DNA from: Litorivivens sp041625575 | GTDB lineage: Bacteria > Pseudomonadota > Gammaproteobacteria > Pseudomonadales > Spongiibacteraceae | Length of the DNA stretch: 32,743 nucleotides | NCBI GenBank assembly: GCA_041625575.1 | Contig: JBFJTG010000026.1 | Span: 1-32,743 of the forward strand | Direction of reading: 5' to 3' | In this document: one piece after another, positions 14,853 to 23,338 of the stretch | How the letters are laid out: each line of letters opens with the position of its first letter | Numbering within the stretch: the first letter of the stretch is position 1 | The notes under the pieces: generated by a model | Databases searched by the model: none | What the model saw: the letters and a program-made list of their open reading frames with translations, nothing else | What the model was told of the DNA's origin: nothing | Program-made: the position numbers and the translations under genes

Positions 14853-15623
14853 ATGATTAACATTGAGCCAATTTCTGCCTTCAGCGATAACTATATCTGG
14901 TGTCTGTATAACGACGCCGGCGAGGCTGTAGTGGTCGACCCGGGCGATGCTGCGCCGGTAGAGGCTTTTCTGGATAGTCGCTCGCTGCGCCTAAGCGCCA
15001 TCGCGATTACCCATCACCACTTTGACCATGTGGGAGGAGTGGAGGCTTTACTGAACGGCCGCTCAATCCCGGTTTTTGGCCCGGAGGGCGCGACGCCGGC
15101 CCTGACACGGGTTCTAAGGGACGGCGATAGCGCACACATACTGGGGCTGGAATTCGAAGTGCTCACCGTGCCCGGCCACACCCTGGACCATATCGCCTAT
15201 TACGCGGCTGCAGGCTCGCCACCGCTACTGTTTTGTGGGGATACCCTCTTTGCCGGCGGCTGCGGTCGCCTGTTTGAAGGTACACCCGATCAAATGCACA
15301 ATTCGTTATCCCGCTTAAAGGCTCTGGCACCAGAAACGGCCGTTTATTGTGCGCATGAATACACCCTTGCCAATTTACGCTTTGCACAAGCCGTCGAACC
15401 CAACAATACGGCCCTGACTGAACGCATTCATGCCGACAGTGCGAAGCGCGAGGCTGGCTCGCCAACGGTTCCCTCGTCACTGGCCGTCGAGCTCGCCACC
15501 AATCCCTTTCTTAGAAGCCACGTCGATGAAGTGAGAGACTCTGCGGGCGAATATGCTAGTATGCCGCTCAGCGATGAGGTCGCAACCTTTGCTGCCGTTA
15601 GGCAATGGAAAGACAATTTCTAG
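14853..15623 (+). CDS. gloB: Hydroxyacylglutathione hydrolase (glyoxalase II)
   Basis: A 256-residue metallo-beta-lactamase-fold enzyme that hydrolyses S-lactoylglutathione to lactate and glutathione, the last step of methylglyoxal detoxification. The binuclear metal site is complete: His54, His56, Asp58 and His59 in THHHFDHVGG, His109 in VPGHTLDH, Asp130 in FCGDTLFAGGCGRLFEG, His168 in CAHEYTLANLRFA. The C-terminal NPFLRS, part of the glutathione-binding arm, is present. The ATG at 14853 begins MINIEPISAFSDNYIW, a standard GloB start. It reads away from the yafS-like gene across the 12-bp inverted repeat, and mltD follows 78 bp downstream. Confidence 0.96.
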   Translation: MINIEPISAFSDNYIWCLYNDAGEAVVVDPGDAAPVEAFLDSRSLRLSAIAITHHHFDHVGGVEALLNGRSIPVFGPEGATPALTRVLRDGDSAHILGLEFEVLTVPGHTLDHIAYYAAAGSPPLLFCGDTLFAGGCGRLFEGTPDQMHNSLSRLKALAPETAVYCAHEYTLANLRFAQAVEPNNTALTERIHADSAKREAGSPTVPSSLAVELATNPFLRSHVDEVRDSAGEYASMPLSDEVATFAAVRQWKDNF

Positions 15624-15701
15624 CTCTTGTATTATTTGAACATTTTAAAGAACAGCATTGCGCATGCTAATCTGAGCCTCACAAAAACCAGAATAAAATC
15701 A

Positions 15702-17312
15702 ATGAAAAATAAAGCGTTAAAATACTTTCTTTGTGTTATTTCGAGCGTTGTCATCAGCGCTTGCGCCACCAATAACGGCCCTCAACCCACCGCCAAAGCC
15801 AGCGAAGTCACTGCGATCTGCAAGTACGGCAGTATTCGTAAAGGCGATTGTAAGCTTGAAGGTTTGCCGACCACCGAATACGGCAATATGGATGATCTTT
15901 GGTCCCACATTGTTGAAGGCTACCAACTCTCGAACTACAGCGCTCATCCCCGCGTTGCAGAGTCATTCGAATATTATCGCAAGCGACCCGAATTCATCCA
16001 AACCATTGCCGAGCGCTCCAGTCGCTACCTGTATTTTATTGTCGACGAGATTCGCAAGCGTGATATGCCGATGGAGTTTGCCTTACTGCCGGCCATCGAA
16101 AGTTCCTTCGACCCCTTCGCCTATTCCCACGGTCGGGCTGCGGGACTCTGGCAGTTTATTCCCCTGACCGCCACCCACATGGGGATGTCACGCAGTTGGT
16201 GGTATGACGGGCGTCGCGACGTCATTGCCTCTACCGAAGCTGCCCTGGACTACTTACTGGAGCTGAATGCCCGTTTTGACGGCGACTGGCTGCTTACAAT
16301 GGCGGCCTACAATTCTGGCGCTACGACGGTCAATCGCGCTATCAATCGCAATCGCAAGGCCGGTCGCGATACCGACTTTTGGTCCTTGTCCCTGCCGGAA
16401 GAAACCGAGGCTTATATACCCAAACTGATTGGCCTGAGCCAGCTCGTTAAGCGCGCCAATTACGAGAATATCGAACTACCCGTCATACCCAATGTTTCAG
16501 TATTCGACATAGTTGATATCGGCAGCCAGATAGATCTGGCTCAGGCCTCGGAACTGGCCGGTATTAGCATCGAAGAAATGTACCGCTACAACCCCGGCTA
16601 CAACCGCTGGGCAACCGACCCCAGCGGCCCTCATCGCCTGGTGATTCCGGTAACACACAGCAAACAGTTTCTGGATCGACTGGAAAAGGTTCCCAGTGAG
16701 CAGCGCATCCACTGGAGCCGCTACGCCGTGGAGCCCGGTGACAACCTGATCAAAATTTCACGACGCTTCAATACCGACCTGGCCACCATCAAAGCCGCCA
16801 ACAAACTTGCTAGCAACAACATACGCGTCGGTCAGATTTTACTCCTACCCTCTGCCAGTGCGTCCAGATCCCAATACGCACTCAGCGCCGAACAGCGTTT
16901 GGCCTCAGCCCAGCAACGCGGGGAAGGCAGTAATCGGAAATCGGTCTATCACCAAGTGGCCGCAGGCGAATCCTTTTGGCTCATTGCCCGTCGCTACGGC
17001 GTAAGCGTTGGATCGCTGGCAAGTTGGAATAACATGGTCCCCAAAGATCCCCTCCACCCGGGCAAACGATTGATCGTGTGGCAGGACGGCGACAGTCTCG
17101 CATTAAGCCGAACGAGAGTTGCACCTCAAAACGTCATTCGCCGTGTCGGTTATACGGTACGCAATGGCGACTCTCTGGCCGCTATCGCGCAGCGTTTTAG
17201 TGTTCAAATACACGACATCGTGAAATGGAACGAAATCAATACCGCCAAGTACCTAAAGCCGGGGCAGGTCTTGAGTCTCTACGTCGATGTCACAAAACTA
17301 TCCGGCCGCTAA
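15702..17312 (+). CDS. mltD: Membrane-bound lytic murein transglycosylase D with three LysM domains
   Basis: A 536-residue lipoprotein. Signal peptide MKNKALKYFLCVISSVVISA ends at the lipidated Cys21 (VISAC). The SLT domain (about 100-215) has the catalytic glutamate Glu133 in LLPAIESSFDPFAYSHGRAA, then GLWQFIPLTATHMGM and MAAYNSGATTVNRAI. Three LysM peptidoglycan-binding domains follow at about 341-384 (AVEPGDNLIKISRRF), 416-460 (QVAAGESFWLIARRY) and 484-529 (YTVRNGDSLAAIAQRF). MltD cleaves glycan strands, forming 1,6-anhydro ends. I chose the ATG at 15702 because it starts the signal peptide; the open frame reaches a TTG at 15627, and those 25 residues would bury the signal. No strong ribosome site is visible before it. 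Position after gloB matches pseudomonads and E. coli. Confidence 0.95.
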   Translation: MKNKALKYFLCVISSVVISACATNNGPQPTAKASEVTAICKYGSIRKGDCKLEGLPTTEYGNMDDLWSHIVEGYQLSNYSAHPRVAESFEYYRKRPEFIQTIAERSSRYLYFIVDEIRKRDMPMEFALLPAIESSFDPFAYSHGRAAGLWQFIPLTATHMGMSRSWWYDGRRDVIASTEAALDYLLELNARFDGDWLLTMAAYNSGATTVNRAINRNRKAGRDTDFWSLSLPEETEAYIPKLIGLSQLVKRANYENIELPVIPNVSVFDIVDIGSQIDLAQASELAGISIEEMYRYNPGYNRWATDPSGPHRLVIPVTHSKQFLDRLEKVPSEQRIHWSRYAVEPGDNLIKISRRFNTDLATIKAANKLASNNIRVGQILLLPSASASRSQYALSAEQRLASAQQRGEGSNRKSVYHQVAAGESFWLIARRYGVSVGSLASWNNMVPKDPLHPGKRLIVWQDGDSLALSRTRVAPQNVIRRVGYTVRNGDSLAAIAQRFSVQIHDIVKWNEINTAKYLKPGQVLSLYVDVTKLSGR

Positions 17313-17417
17313 GACATAGTGCTGTCACCGCAATCATTTCGACATACACTGAGACTGCATGCTGTACCCCATATTGCAATCACACACCCCGCTCATTAGC
17401 GCTGACAGGCCGCTGCC

Positions 17418-18449
17418 ATGACGGCCTATTTTATTCGGCGATTTCTGCTGATCATCCCCACTTTTATCGGCATTACACTGCTCGTTTTCGCCGTAACACG
17501 GGTGGTGCCCGGGGGGCCGATCGAGCGGATGATGACGGCCTCGCTAATCAGTGGCGAACAGGTCGGCAAACAGCAGCGTGATACCCGCAGTGGCAGCTCG
17601 CTGTCCGCAGAGCAAATTGCGCAACTGGAAGCCTACTACGGTTTCGACAAGCCCATATTAGAGAGCTACGCCCTCTGGCTCGGCAAAGTCCTACAGTTAG
17701 ACTTGGGGGAATCAAGTCGCTACCAGGATCCCGTGTGGGAAATCATACAAGAACGTTTCCCGGTATCCATATTCTATGGTCTAACCACCCTGCTGCTTAC
17801 GTATCTCATTTGTATCCCGCTGGGGGTCGCAAAGGCTCTGGGCCACAATGGCCTGTTTGACAATGTCTCGTCAGCCATTGTGTTCCTTGGCTATGCCTTG
17901 CCCAGTTATGTGGTGGGGATTGCACTGGTCAGCCTCTTTGCCGCCCACTGGGATGTCTTTCCGCTAGGCGGATTTGCCAGCGATGACTATGAGGACCTGA
18001 GTGCATGGGGTAAGTTCAGGGACATTTTTTATCACGGTGCCCTGCCCCTTATCGCCTATATGGCCGGCAGCTTTGCGCTGACTACCTTCATGATGAAAAA
18101 TGCCCTGATGGACAATCAGGCTGCGGACTACATGCGAACAGCAGCTGCCAAAGGACTGGTGCGCAAAGCGGCGGTATGGCGTCATGCTTTTCGCAACAGT
18201 CTTATTCCCATAGCAACCTCCTTCGGCAGCAATATTGCGTTCTTCATGGGCGGTTCGTTTTTAATTGAAACCATTTTTAACATTGACGGTATCGGGCTGC
18301 TTGGCTACGAGGCAATATTAGAGCGTGATTACCCCGTAGTAATGGGCATATTGGTTATTACGTCACTCCTGTTTTTGATCGGCAATATTATCTCGGATTT
18401 CCTCGTGGCCATGGTTGATCCGCGCATTCGGTTCGGCGAGGCGCGTTGA
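17418..18449 (+). CDS. yejB: Peptide ABC importer permease, YejB type
   Basis: A 343-residue inner-membrane permease with the YejB layout: MTAYFIRRFLLIIPTFIGIT, then RVVPGGPIERMM at the first periplasmic edge, and an extended loop with LEAYYGFDKPILESYALWLG. The coupling helix that docks on the ATPase is in DYMRTAAAKGLVRKAAVWRH, and AFRNSLIPIATSFG follows. About six membrane segments are seen. YejABEF imports microcin C and other peptides in E. coli; the P. aeruginosa counterpart Npp takes up peptidyl nucleoside antibiotics. It is the first of five tightly packed genes and lies 105 bp after mltD, with no clear promoter I can defend. The TGA stop overlaps the next gene's ATG (TGATG). Natural substrate unknown. 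Confidence 0.88.
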   Translation: MTAYFIRRFLLIIPTFIGITLLVFAVTRVVPGGPIERMMTASLISGEQVGKQQRDTRSGSSLSAEQIAQLEAYYGFDKPILESYALWLGKVLQLDLGESSRYQDPVWEIIQERFPVSIFYGLTTLLLTYLICIPLGVAKALGHNGLFDNVSSAIVFLGYALPSYVVGIALVSLFAAHWDVFPLGGFASDDYEDLSAWGKFRDIFYHGALPLIAYMAGSFALTTFMMKNALMDNQAADYMRTAAAKGLVRKAAVWRHAFRNSLIPIATSFGSNIAFFMGGSFLIETIFNIDGIGLLGYEAILERDYPVVMGILVITSLLFLIGNIISDFLVAMVDPRIRFGEAR

Positions 18450-19492
18450 TGTTGCAACTCAACCCCGTTACCCGAAAAAGACTGCAGCGCTTCAAACAGC
18501 TGCGCCGCGGATACTGGTCTGCCATTGCGCTGGCCCTACTGTTCACCCTAAGTCTCGGCGCGGAGATGATCGCCAGCCAGCGAGCACTGCTCGTCATTCA
18601 TCAAGGCGAATGGCACTTCCCCACTTATGGCGCCATCATCCCCGGCAGCACCTTCGGTTTAGACTATGAATACGAGACAGACTACAAAGCATTGAAGCGC
18701 GTGCTGGAAAACAGCGGCCAGGGCCGCGTTTTCATGCCGCCAATCCCCTACGGCCCACTTGAAACAGACCTTAGCATTGAGGATTTTCCGCCCCATGCGC
18801 CCTCGGCCTCACGCCAGCACTATTTGGGAACAGACACCAGTGGTCGCGATGTCCTCGCCCGGATCATCTATGGCTTTCGCATCGCAATGCTGTTTTCCCT
18901 GATTCTACTGGTTTTTAACTATCTGATTGGCGTTAGCATCGGCTGCTTGATGGGTTTCTGGGGCGGCGCTTTCGATCTAGTCTTCCAGCGCCTGATCGAA
19001 ATCTGGTCCAATATACCCTTTTTGTACGTGATCATGATTGTCGCTTCCATCATCCAGCCCAGCTTCTGGACGCTAGTCCTCATCATGGTGTTCTTTGGCT
19101 GGACCTCGATCACCTGGTATATGCGTACCGCCACCTACAAGGAAGCCGCGAGGGAGTACGTGATGGCGGCGCGGGCTATTGGCGCCTCGAACACTCGCAT
19201 TGTGTTCAAACATATACTGCCCAACAGTGTCTCCACCCTGATTACCTTCGTGCCTTTCTCGGTCGCCGGTGGCATCACCTCACTCACCGCACTGGACTAT
19301 CTCGGCTTTGGCCTGCCACCCCCCACCCCAAGCTGGGGCGAGCTATTAAAACAAGGCACCGAAAATCTGGATGCCTTATGGCTGGTACTGTCAGTCGTTG
19401 GCGCAATGACGCTGGTTTTGATGCTGGTGACCTACGTCGGTGAAGCCATCCGCGAAGCGTTCGACCCACGCAAGTTTAGTTATTATGAGTAA
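18449..19492 (+). CDS. yejE: Peptide ABC importer permease, YejE type
   Basis: A 347-residue permease with the hallmark of YejE: one N-terminal membrane helix, then a large periplasmic segment (about 40-125; HFPTYGAIIPGSTFGLDYEY, IPYGPLETDL) before HYLGTDTSGRDVLARIIYG. The transport core has about five further membrane helices with the coupling motif AAREYVMAARAIGASNTRIV and HILPNSVSTLITFVPFSV. The ATG at 18449 shares one base with the stop of the yejB-type gene; a TTG one codon earlier is possible but less likely. Its 3' end overlaps the solute-binding protein gene by eight bases. With its partner it forms the membrane channel of the importer. Confidence 0.88.
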   Translation: MLQLNPVTRKRLQRFKQLRRGYWSAIALALLFTLSLGAEMIASQRALLVIHQGEWHFPTYGAIIPGSTFGLDYEYETDYKALKRVLENSGQGRVFMPPIPYGPLETDLSIEDFPPHAPSASRQHYLGTDTSGRDVLARIIYGFRIAMLFSLILLVFNYLIGVSIGCLMGFWGGAFDLVFQRLIEIWSNIPFLYVIMIVASIIQPSFWTLVLIMVFFGWTSITWYMRTATYKEAAREYVMAARAIGASNTRIVFKHILPNSVSTLITFVPFSVAGGITSLTALDYLGFGLPPPTPSWGELLKQGTENLDALWLVLSVVGAMTLVLMLVTYVGEAIREAFDPRKFSYYE

Positions 19493-21278
19493 GCCCATCT
19501 TTTTCGTTTTCGCTTTGCTGTTATCGTCGCCGCTATTGGCCGCGCCCGATACACTGCCGTCAGATCTTGATTGGCAAACTAACCTCACGGACCCGGTCTT
19601 TGCATCGCCAAAGGCAGTGCGAGGCGGTCGTTTTCGCAGCTTTATCACGTCTTTCCCCCTCACCCTGAGAATGGTGGGTCCGGACTCAAACGGCAGTTTT
19701 GCTTCCTATCTTCGCGCGAATGCTCTGGGACTTGTCGATATTCACCCCAACACGCTGAAGCCCATCCCCATGCTTGCCAGCGAATGGGCCTTCGACCCGG
19801 ACGGGAAAACGGTTTACTACAAGCTCGACCCTGATGCGCGCTGGTCCGACGGCCGACCGGTAACCGCCGACGATTACCTGTTCACTCTGGAATTCATGCG
19901 CTCGCCCCACATCGTTGCGCCCTGGTATAACAACTACTACAGCTCGGTTATCGTCGATGCTCGCAAATACGACGACTACACCATTGCGATTACCGGCGCC
20001 GTGCCAAAACCCCGGGACGAGCTACTTTTCGAGTACGGCTTGCGCCCTACGCCAAAACATTTTCATCGACTCGACGAAGAGTGGGTACGCAACTACAACT
20101 GGCAGGTAGAGCCCAATACCGGCCCCTATCAAATTGCGGAGCTGCGCAAGGGTAAATACATAGAATTCGACCGCAAGGCGGATTGGTGGGGTAACAACAA
20201 GCGCTACCTTAAGCATCGCTTCAATCCGGACCATATCCGCGTGAAGGTTATTCGCGATATCAATATGGCCTACCAGTATTTCGCCAAGGGAGAACTGGAT
20301 AGCTTCGGTCTGGTGATGCCTGCTTTTTGGCATAAAAAAGCACGGGGAGAAATCTACGATCGCGGCTGGGTCGCCAAAATCAAGTTTTATAACGATACGC
20401 CCCAGCCTGGTCAGGGAATGTTTCTCAATGAAGCCGATCCAATTCTGGCGGATAAGCGCGTGCGCTACGCTATTGCTCATGCCAGTAACATCCAGAAAAT
20501 TATCGACACCGTTCTGCGGGGTGACTACGAGCGCCTGAACTCACAATTTGAAGGCTATGGCGATTACACTAACCCCACTGTCGTTGCGCGCGGCTTTGAT
20601 CTGGATGCCGCCAACAGACTTCTTGATGAAGCTGGCTGGACCGCGCGCGATAGTCGGGGCATTCGCCAGAAAGACGGGCGATCTTTGAGCTTGCGTGTCA
20701 CCTACATGAGCGGCAGTCATAACGATCGATTGGTGATTCTTCAACGCGAAGGCTTGAAAGCCGGCATCGACTTCCAGTTGCAGCTACTCGACGCGTCGAC
20801 GGCCTTCAAGCAGATCCTTGAGAAAAAGCACCAAATTGCCTGGATGGGCTGGTCCGGCGGCGGATTGTCGCCCGTATTTTGGGAGTTCTACCACTCTGAC
20901 AATGCACACAAAACGCAGACCAACAATATAACCAGCACGGACAATCCGCTGATAGACAAAAAAATTGATGCCTATCGAGCAGCGCAGGACAAAAGTACCC
21001 GGGTTGCACTCGCACACGAACTGCAGGAACTGATCCACGAGCAAGGCTCCTACATTCCCACCTTTAAGGTACCCTACACCCGCGAGGCCTACTGGCGCTG
21101 GCTGCAATTGCCCGAACACTACGCCACTCGTACCAGCGACAGCGTGATCGACAGCATGGGCAGTACCGGCGGATTGTTCTGGATTGATAACCAACGCAAA
21201 CAACAAATACTTGATATGAAAGCTGCGAACGAGGAAATGGATCCGCTATTAATTATCGACGAGACCTGGCGCCGATGA
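19485..21278 (+). CDS. Periplasmic oligopeptide-binding protein, SBP family 5 (YejA-like)
   Basis: A 597-residue secreted binding protein. Signal peptide MSKPIFFVFALLLSSPLLAA is followed by the family 5 fold: KPIPMLASEWAFDPDGKTVY, YKLDPDARWSDGRPVTADDY, NTGPYQIAELRKGKYIEFDR. The C-terminal lobe includes KRVRYAIAHASNIQKIIDTV and LLDEAGWTARDSRGIRQKDG. Length fits YejA rather than the shorter OppA/DppA. I start it at the ATG at 19485, eight bases inside the end of the YejE-type gene; an open frame extends upstream but would hide the signal peptide. Unusually for this family it sits between the permease pair and the ATPase pair rather than at the head of the operon. It overlaps the next gene by four bases (ATGA). 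It delivers a peptide-like ligand to the permeases. Confidence 0.9.
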   Translation: MSKPIFFVFALLLSSPLLAAPDTLPSDLDWQTNLTDPVFASPKAVRGGRFRSFITSFPLTLRMVGPDSNGSFASYLRANALGLVDIHPNTLKPIPMLASEWAFDPDGKTVYYKLDPDARWSDGRPVTADDYLFTLEFMRSPHIVAPWYNNYYSSVIVDARKYDDYTIAITGAVPKPRDELLFEYGLRPTPKHFHRLDEEWVRNYNWQVEPNTGPYQIAELRKGKYIEFDRKADWWGNNKRYLKHRFNPDHIRVKVIRDINMAYQYFAKGELDSFGLVMPAFWHKKARGEIYDRGWVAKIKFYNDTPQPGQGMFLNEADPILADKRVRYAIAHASNIQKIIDTVLRGDYERLNSQFEGYGDYTNPTVVARGFDLDAANRLLDEAGWTARDSRGIRQKDGRSLSLRVTYMSGSHNDRLVILQREGLKAGIDFQLQLLDASTAFKQILEKKHQIAWMGWSGGGLSPVFWEFYHSDNAHKTQTNNITSTDNPLIDKKIDAYRAAQDKSTRVALAHELQELIHEQGSYIPTFKVPYTREAYWRWLQLPEHYATRTSDSVIDSMGSTGGLFWIDNQRKQQILDMKAANEEMDPLLIIDETWRR

Positions 21279-22276
21279 CTGCCCTGCTGAACGTTAAAAA
21301 CCTCAGCACCTGCATCCGGGGTGAACATGAGACTTTTACTGTCGTCGACGATATCTGCCTCGATATTCAGGCGGGAGAAACTGTCGGCCTTGTTGGCGAG
21401 TCCGGTAGCGGAAAAAGCATGACGGCCTTGTCGATTAGCGGTCTGCTCCCCCAACCCGATAGTTTTATCGCCAGCGGCCAACTGCTTTTCGAAGGGCGCG
21501 ATATGCGACATTTGGCCAGTGCAGAGATGGCGAAATTGCGCGGCAACCGCATTGGCATGATTTTTCAGGATCCAATGACCGCGCTAAATCCTGTGCACCG
21601 CATTGGCAAGCAAATCGCCGAAGTGCTGTTGATACACAAGCGTTATACCGCGAACAGTGATGCCTTGAATGCCAAAGTGCTTGAGCTACTCAGGGCGGTG
21701 GGTATTCCGCAAGCTGAGCTCAGGCGCGATAGTTACCCGCACGAACTTTCCGGGGGAATGCGTCAACGTGTGATGATCGCAATTGCCCTCGCCTGTGAAC
21801 CCGCATTGCTCATCGCCGACGAACCGACGACTGCACTGGACGTCACCGTGCAGGCGCAAATCCTGCAATTAATCAAATCCTTGCAGGCCCAATACGGCAT
21901 GGCCCTGCTCTTTATCACCCACGACTTGGCTCTGGTGTCACAAATCAGCGACCGCATTGCAGTCATGTACGCGGGTCAAATCGTTGAAACTGCGCCAACC
22001 CATACCTTGTTTTCCCAGGCACGCCACCCTTATACCCGCGCATTGTTGGCCTCAACTCCAGGGGCCCAGGTTGCACACAAAACAGCGCTGCCGACCATTG
22101 CCGGCGCAGTCGCACGCCCGCAGGACTACGGCTCCAGTTGCCGCTTTCGCAATCGTTGCCGCCATGCAGAACAAGCCTGTGCAAATTCAAGTATTGCGCT
22201 TGAAACAGACGAAAGCGGACACAGTGTTCGCTGTGTCCGCTGGCAGGACGCGATGATCGAGGCTGGCCATGAGTGA
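21275..22276 (+). CDS. Peptide ABC importer ATPase, OppD/DppD type
   Basis: A 333-residue ATPase. Walker A is GESGSGKS (about 46-53), Q-loop FQDPMTALNP, signature LSGGMRQRVMIAIAL, Walker B LLIADEPTTALD and the switch histidine is in FITHDLALV. The C-terminal oligopeptide-transporter extension has cysteines in the pattern C-x5-C-x6-C (CRFRNRCRHAEQAC) plus a later one in VRCVRW, the arrangement that binds a [4Fe-4S] cluster in some dipeptide importers. In E. coli YejF is a single fused protein carrying both ATPase halves; here they are separate genes. It starts with ATGA overlapping the binding-protein stop and overlaps the next ATPase gene by eight bases. Confidence 0.93.
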   Translation: MTALLNVKNLSTCIRGEHETFTVVDDICLDIQAGETVGLVGESGSGKSMTALSISGLLPQPDSFIASGQLLFEGRDMRHLASAEMAKLRGNRIGMIFQDPMTALNPVHRIGKQIAEVLLIHKRYTANSDALNAKVLELLRAVGIPQAELRRDSYPHELSGGMRQRVMIAIALACEPALLIADEPTTALDVTVQAQILQLIKSLQAQYGMALLFITHDLALVSQISDRIAVMYAGQIVETAPTHTLFSQARHPYTRALLASTPGAQVAHKTALPTIAGAVARPQDYGSSCRFRNRCRHAEQACANSSIALETDESGHSVRCVRWQDAMIEAGHE

Positions 22277-23267
22277 AGCGCTGCTAAAAGTATCGGGGCT
22301 CAAGCTTCACTTCGTGCAGCGCTACGGCGTGTTTAACCAACACCGCTCGATCGTGCGCGCGGTGGACGGCGTGGACCTCGAAATATTTCCGGGTGAAACT
22401 CTGGGGCTGGTCGGCGAATCAGGTTGCGGAAAAAGTAGTTTGGGCAAGGCCCTGCTTAAACTGCATCAGCCTACTGCCGGTGATATCCGGTATCGGGAAC
22501 ACAATTTAGCCACGCTATCACAAACAGAATTGCGGCCGCTGCGCGCCAAACTGCAAATGGTATTTCAAGACCCTTACGAATCCCTGAACCCCCGGCACAC
22601 CATAGAGCACATTCTGGAAGAACCCTTTATCGTCCATCAGCAAGGCGATCGCCCGGCACGCCGACAGAAAATAGAGGCCTTGCTCGATCTGGTCGGACTT
22701 AACCACGAGGCTTTAAACAAATACCCTCACGAATTTTCGGGTGGCCAGCGCCAACGTATCGGTATTGCCCGCGCTATCGCCCTTGACCCGGAATTGCTCA
22801 TTTGCGACGAGGCCGTATCTTCACTCGACGTATCCGTGCAGGCACAGATCATTAATCTGCTGCTGGAAATTCAGCAGAAAATGGGGCTGGCCATGCTCTT
22901 TATATCCCATGATCTGTCTGTCGTACGCCATATTTCCGACCGCATAGCCGTGATGTACAAAGGCAAGCTAGTGGAACAGGGAGATGCGCGTGCACTGTGC
23001 GATGCGCCGGCCCACCCTTACACTCGCGCGCTGTTAAATTCGGTTCCCCGTATCGGTCACGACTGGATGAATGCGGACGTAGCCCGGGGCGAAGTAGAAA
23101 CTCAATGCGGACGCAGTGAAACGGCCTGCGCCTTCGCTCCGCGCTGCCCAAAAGCGCAGCCTCTTTGTCGTGAGAGCGAACCCGAGCTTGTCCCGGTGTC
23201 CAAAGATTCGACACCACGCCTGGCTGCCTGTCATTTTCCCGAGCAAGGCTTTCATGCCAGCCCATAG
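22269..23267 (+). CDS. Peptide ABC importer ATPase, OppF/DppF type
   Basis: A 332-residue ATPase and last gene of the importer operon. Walker A GESGCGKSSLGKALLKL, Q-loop FQDPYESLNPRH, signature FSGGQRQRIGIARAIAL, Walker B LLICDEAVSSLDVS and FISHDLSVVRHISDRIAVMY are all intact. The CDEAVSSLD form is typical of the OppF/DppF half. The C-terminal extension repeats the cysteine pattern (CAFAPRCPKAQPLC and AACHF), again a possible [4Fe-4S] site. With its partner it forms the ATPase heterodimer. No terminator is obvious after the stop at 23267; the 71-bp gap holds a candidate promoter for the AraC-type regulator. Confidence 0.93.
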   Translation: MSEALLKVSGLKLHFVQRYGVFNQHRSIVRAVDGVDLEIFPGETLGLVGESGCGKSSLGKALLKLHQPTAGDIRYREHNLATLSQTELRPLRAKLQMVFQDPYESLNPRHTIEHILEEPFIVHQQGDRPARRQKIEALLDLVGLNHEALNKYPHEFSGGQRQRIGIARAIALDPELLICDEAVSSLDVSVQAQIINLLLEIQQKMGLAMLFISHDLSVVRHISDRIAVMYKGKLVEQGDARALCDAPAHPYTRALLNSVPRIGHDWMNADVARGEVETQCGRSETACAFAPRCPKAQPLCRESEPELVPVSKDSTPRLAACHFPEQGFHASP

Positions 23268-23293
23268 CACGAGGGTGGCCTTAAATGTTAATC

Positions 23294-23324
23294 TTGACGC
23301 GTTTCCACCTCCTGAAGTTATAAC
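23294..23324 (+). promoter_or_regulatory. Candidate promoter with AAGTTAT direct repeat for the AraC-type gene
   Basis: TTGACG at 23294-23299 and TATAAC at 23319-23324 are 19 bp apart (18 bp if TTATAA is used). The heptamer AAGTTAT occurs at 23315-23321 and again at 23327-23333. Transcription would start near 23331, only about eight bases before the ATG at 23339, where no Shine-Dalgarno is visible. Confidence 0.4.
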
Positions 23325-23338
23325 TAAAGTTATCAACG

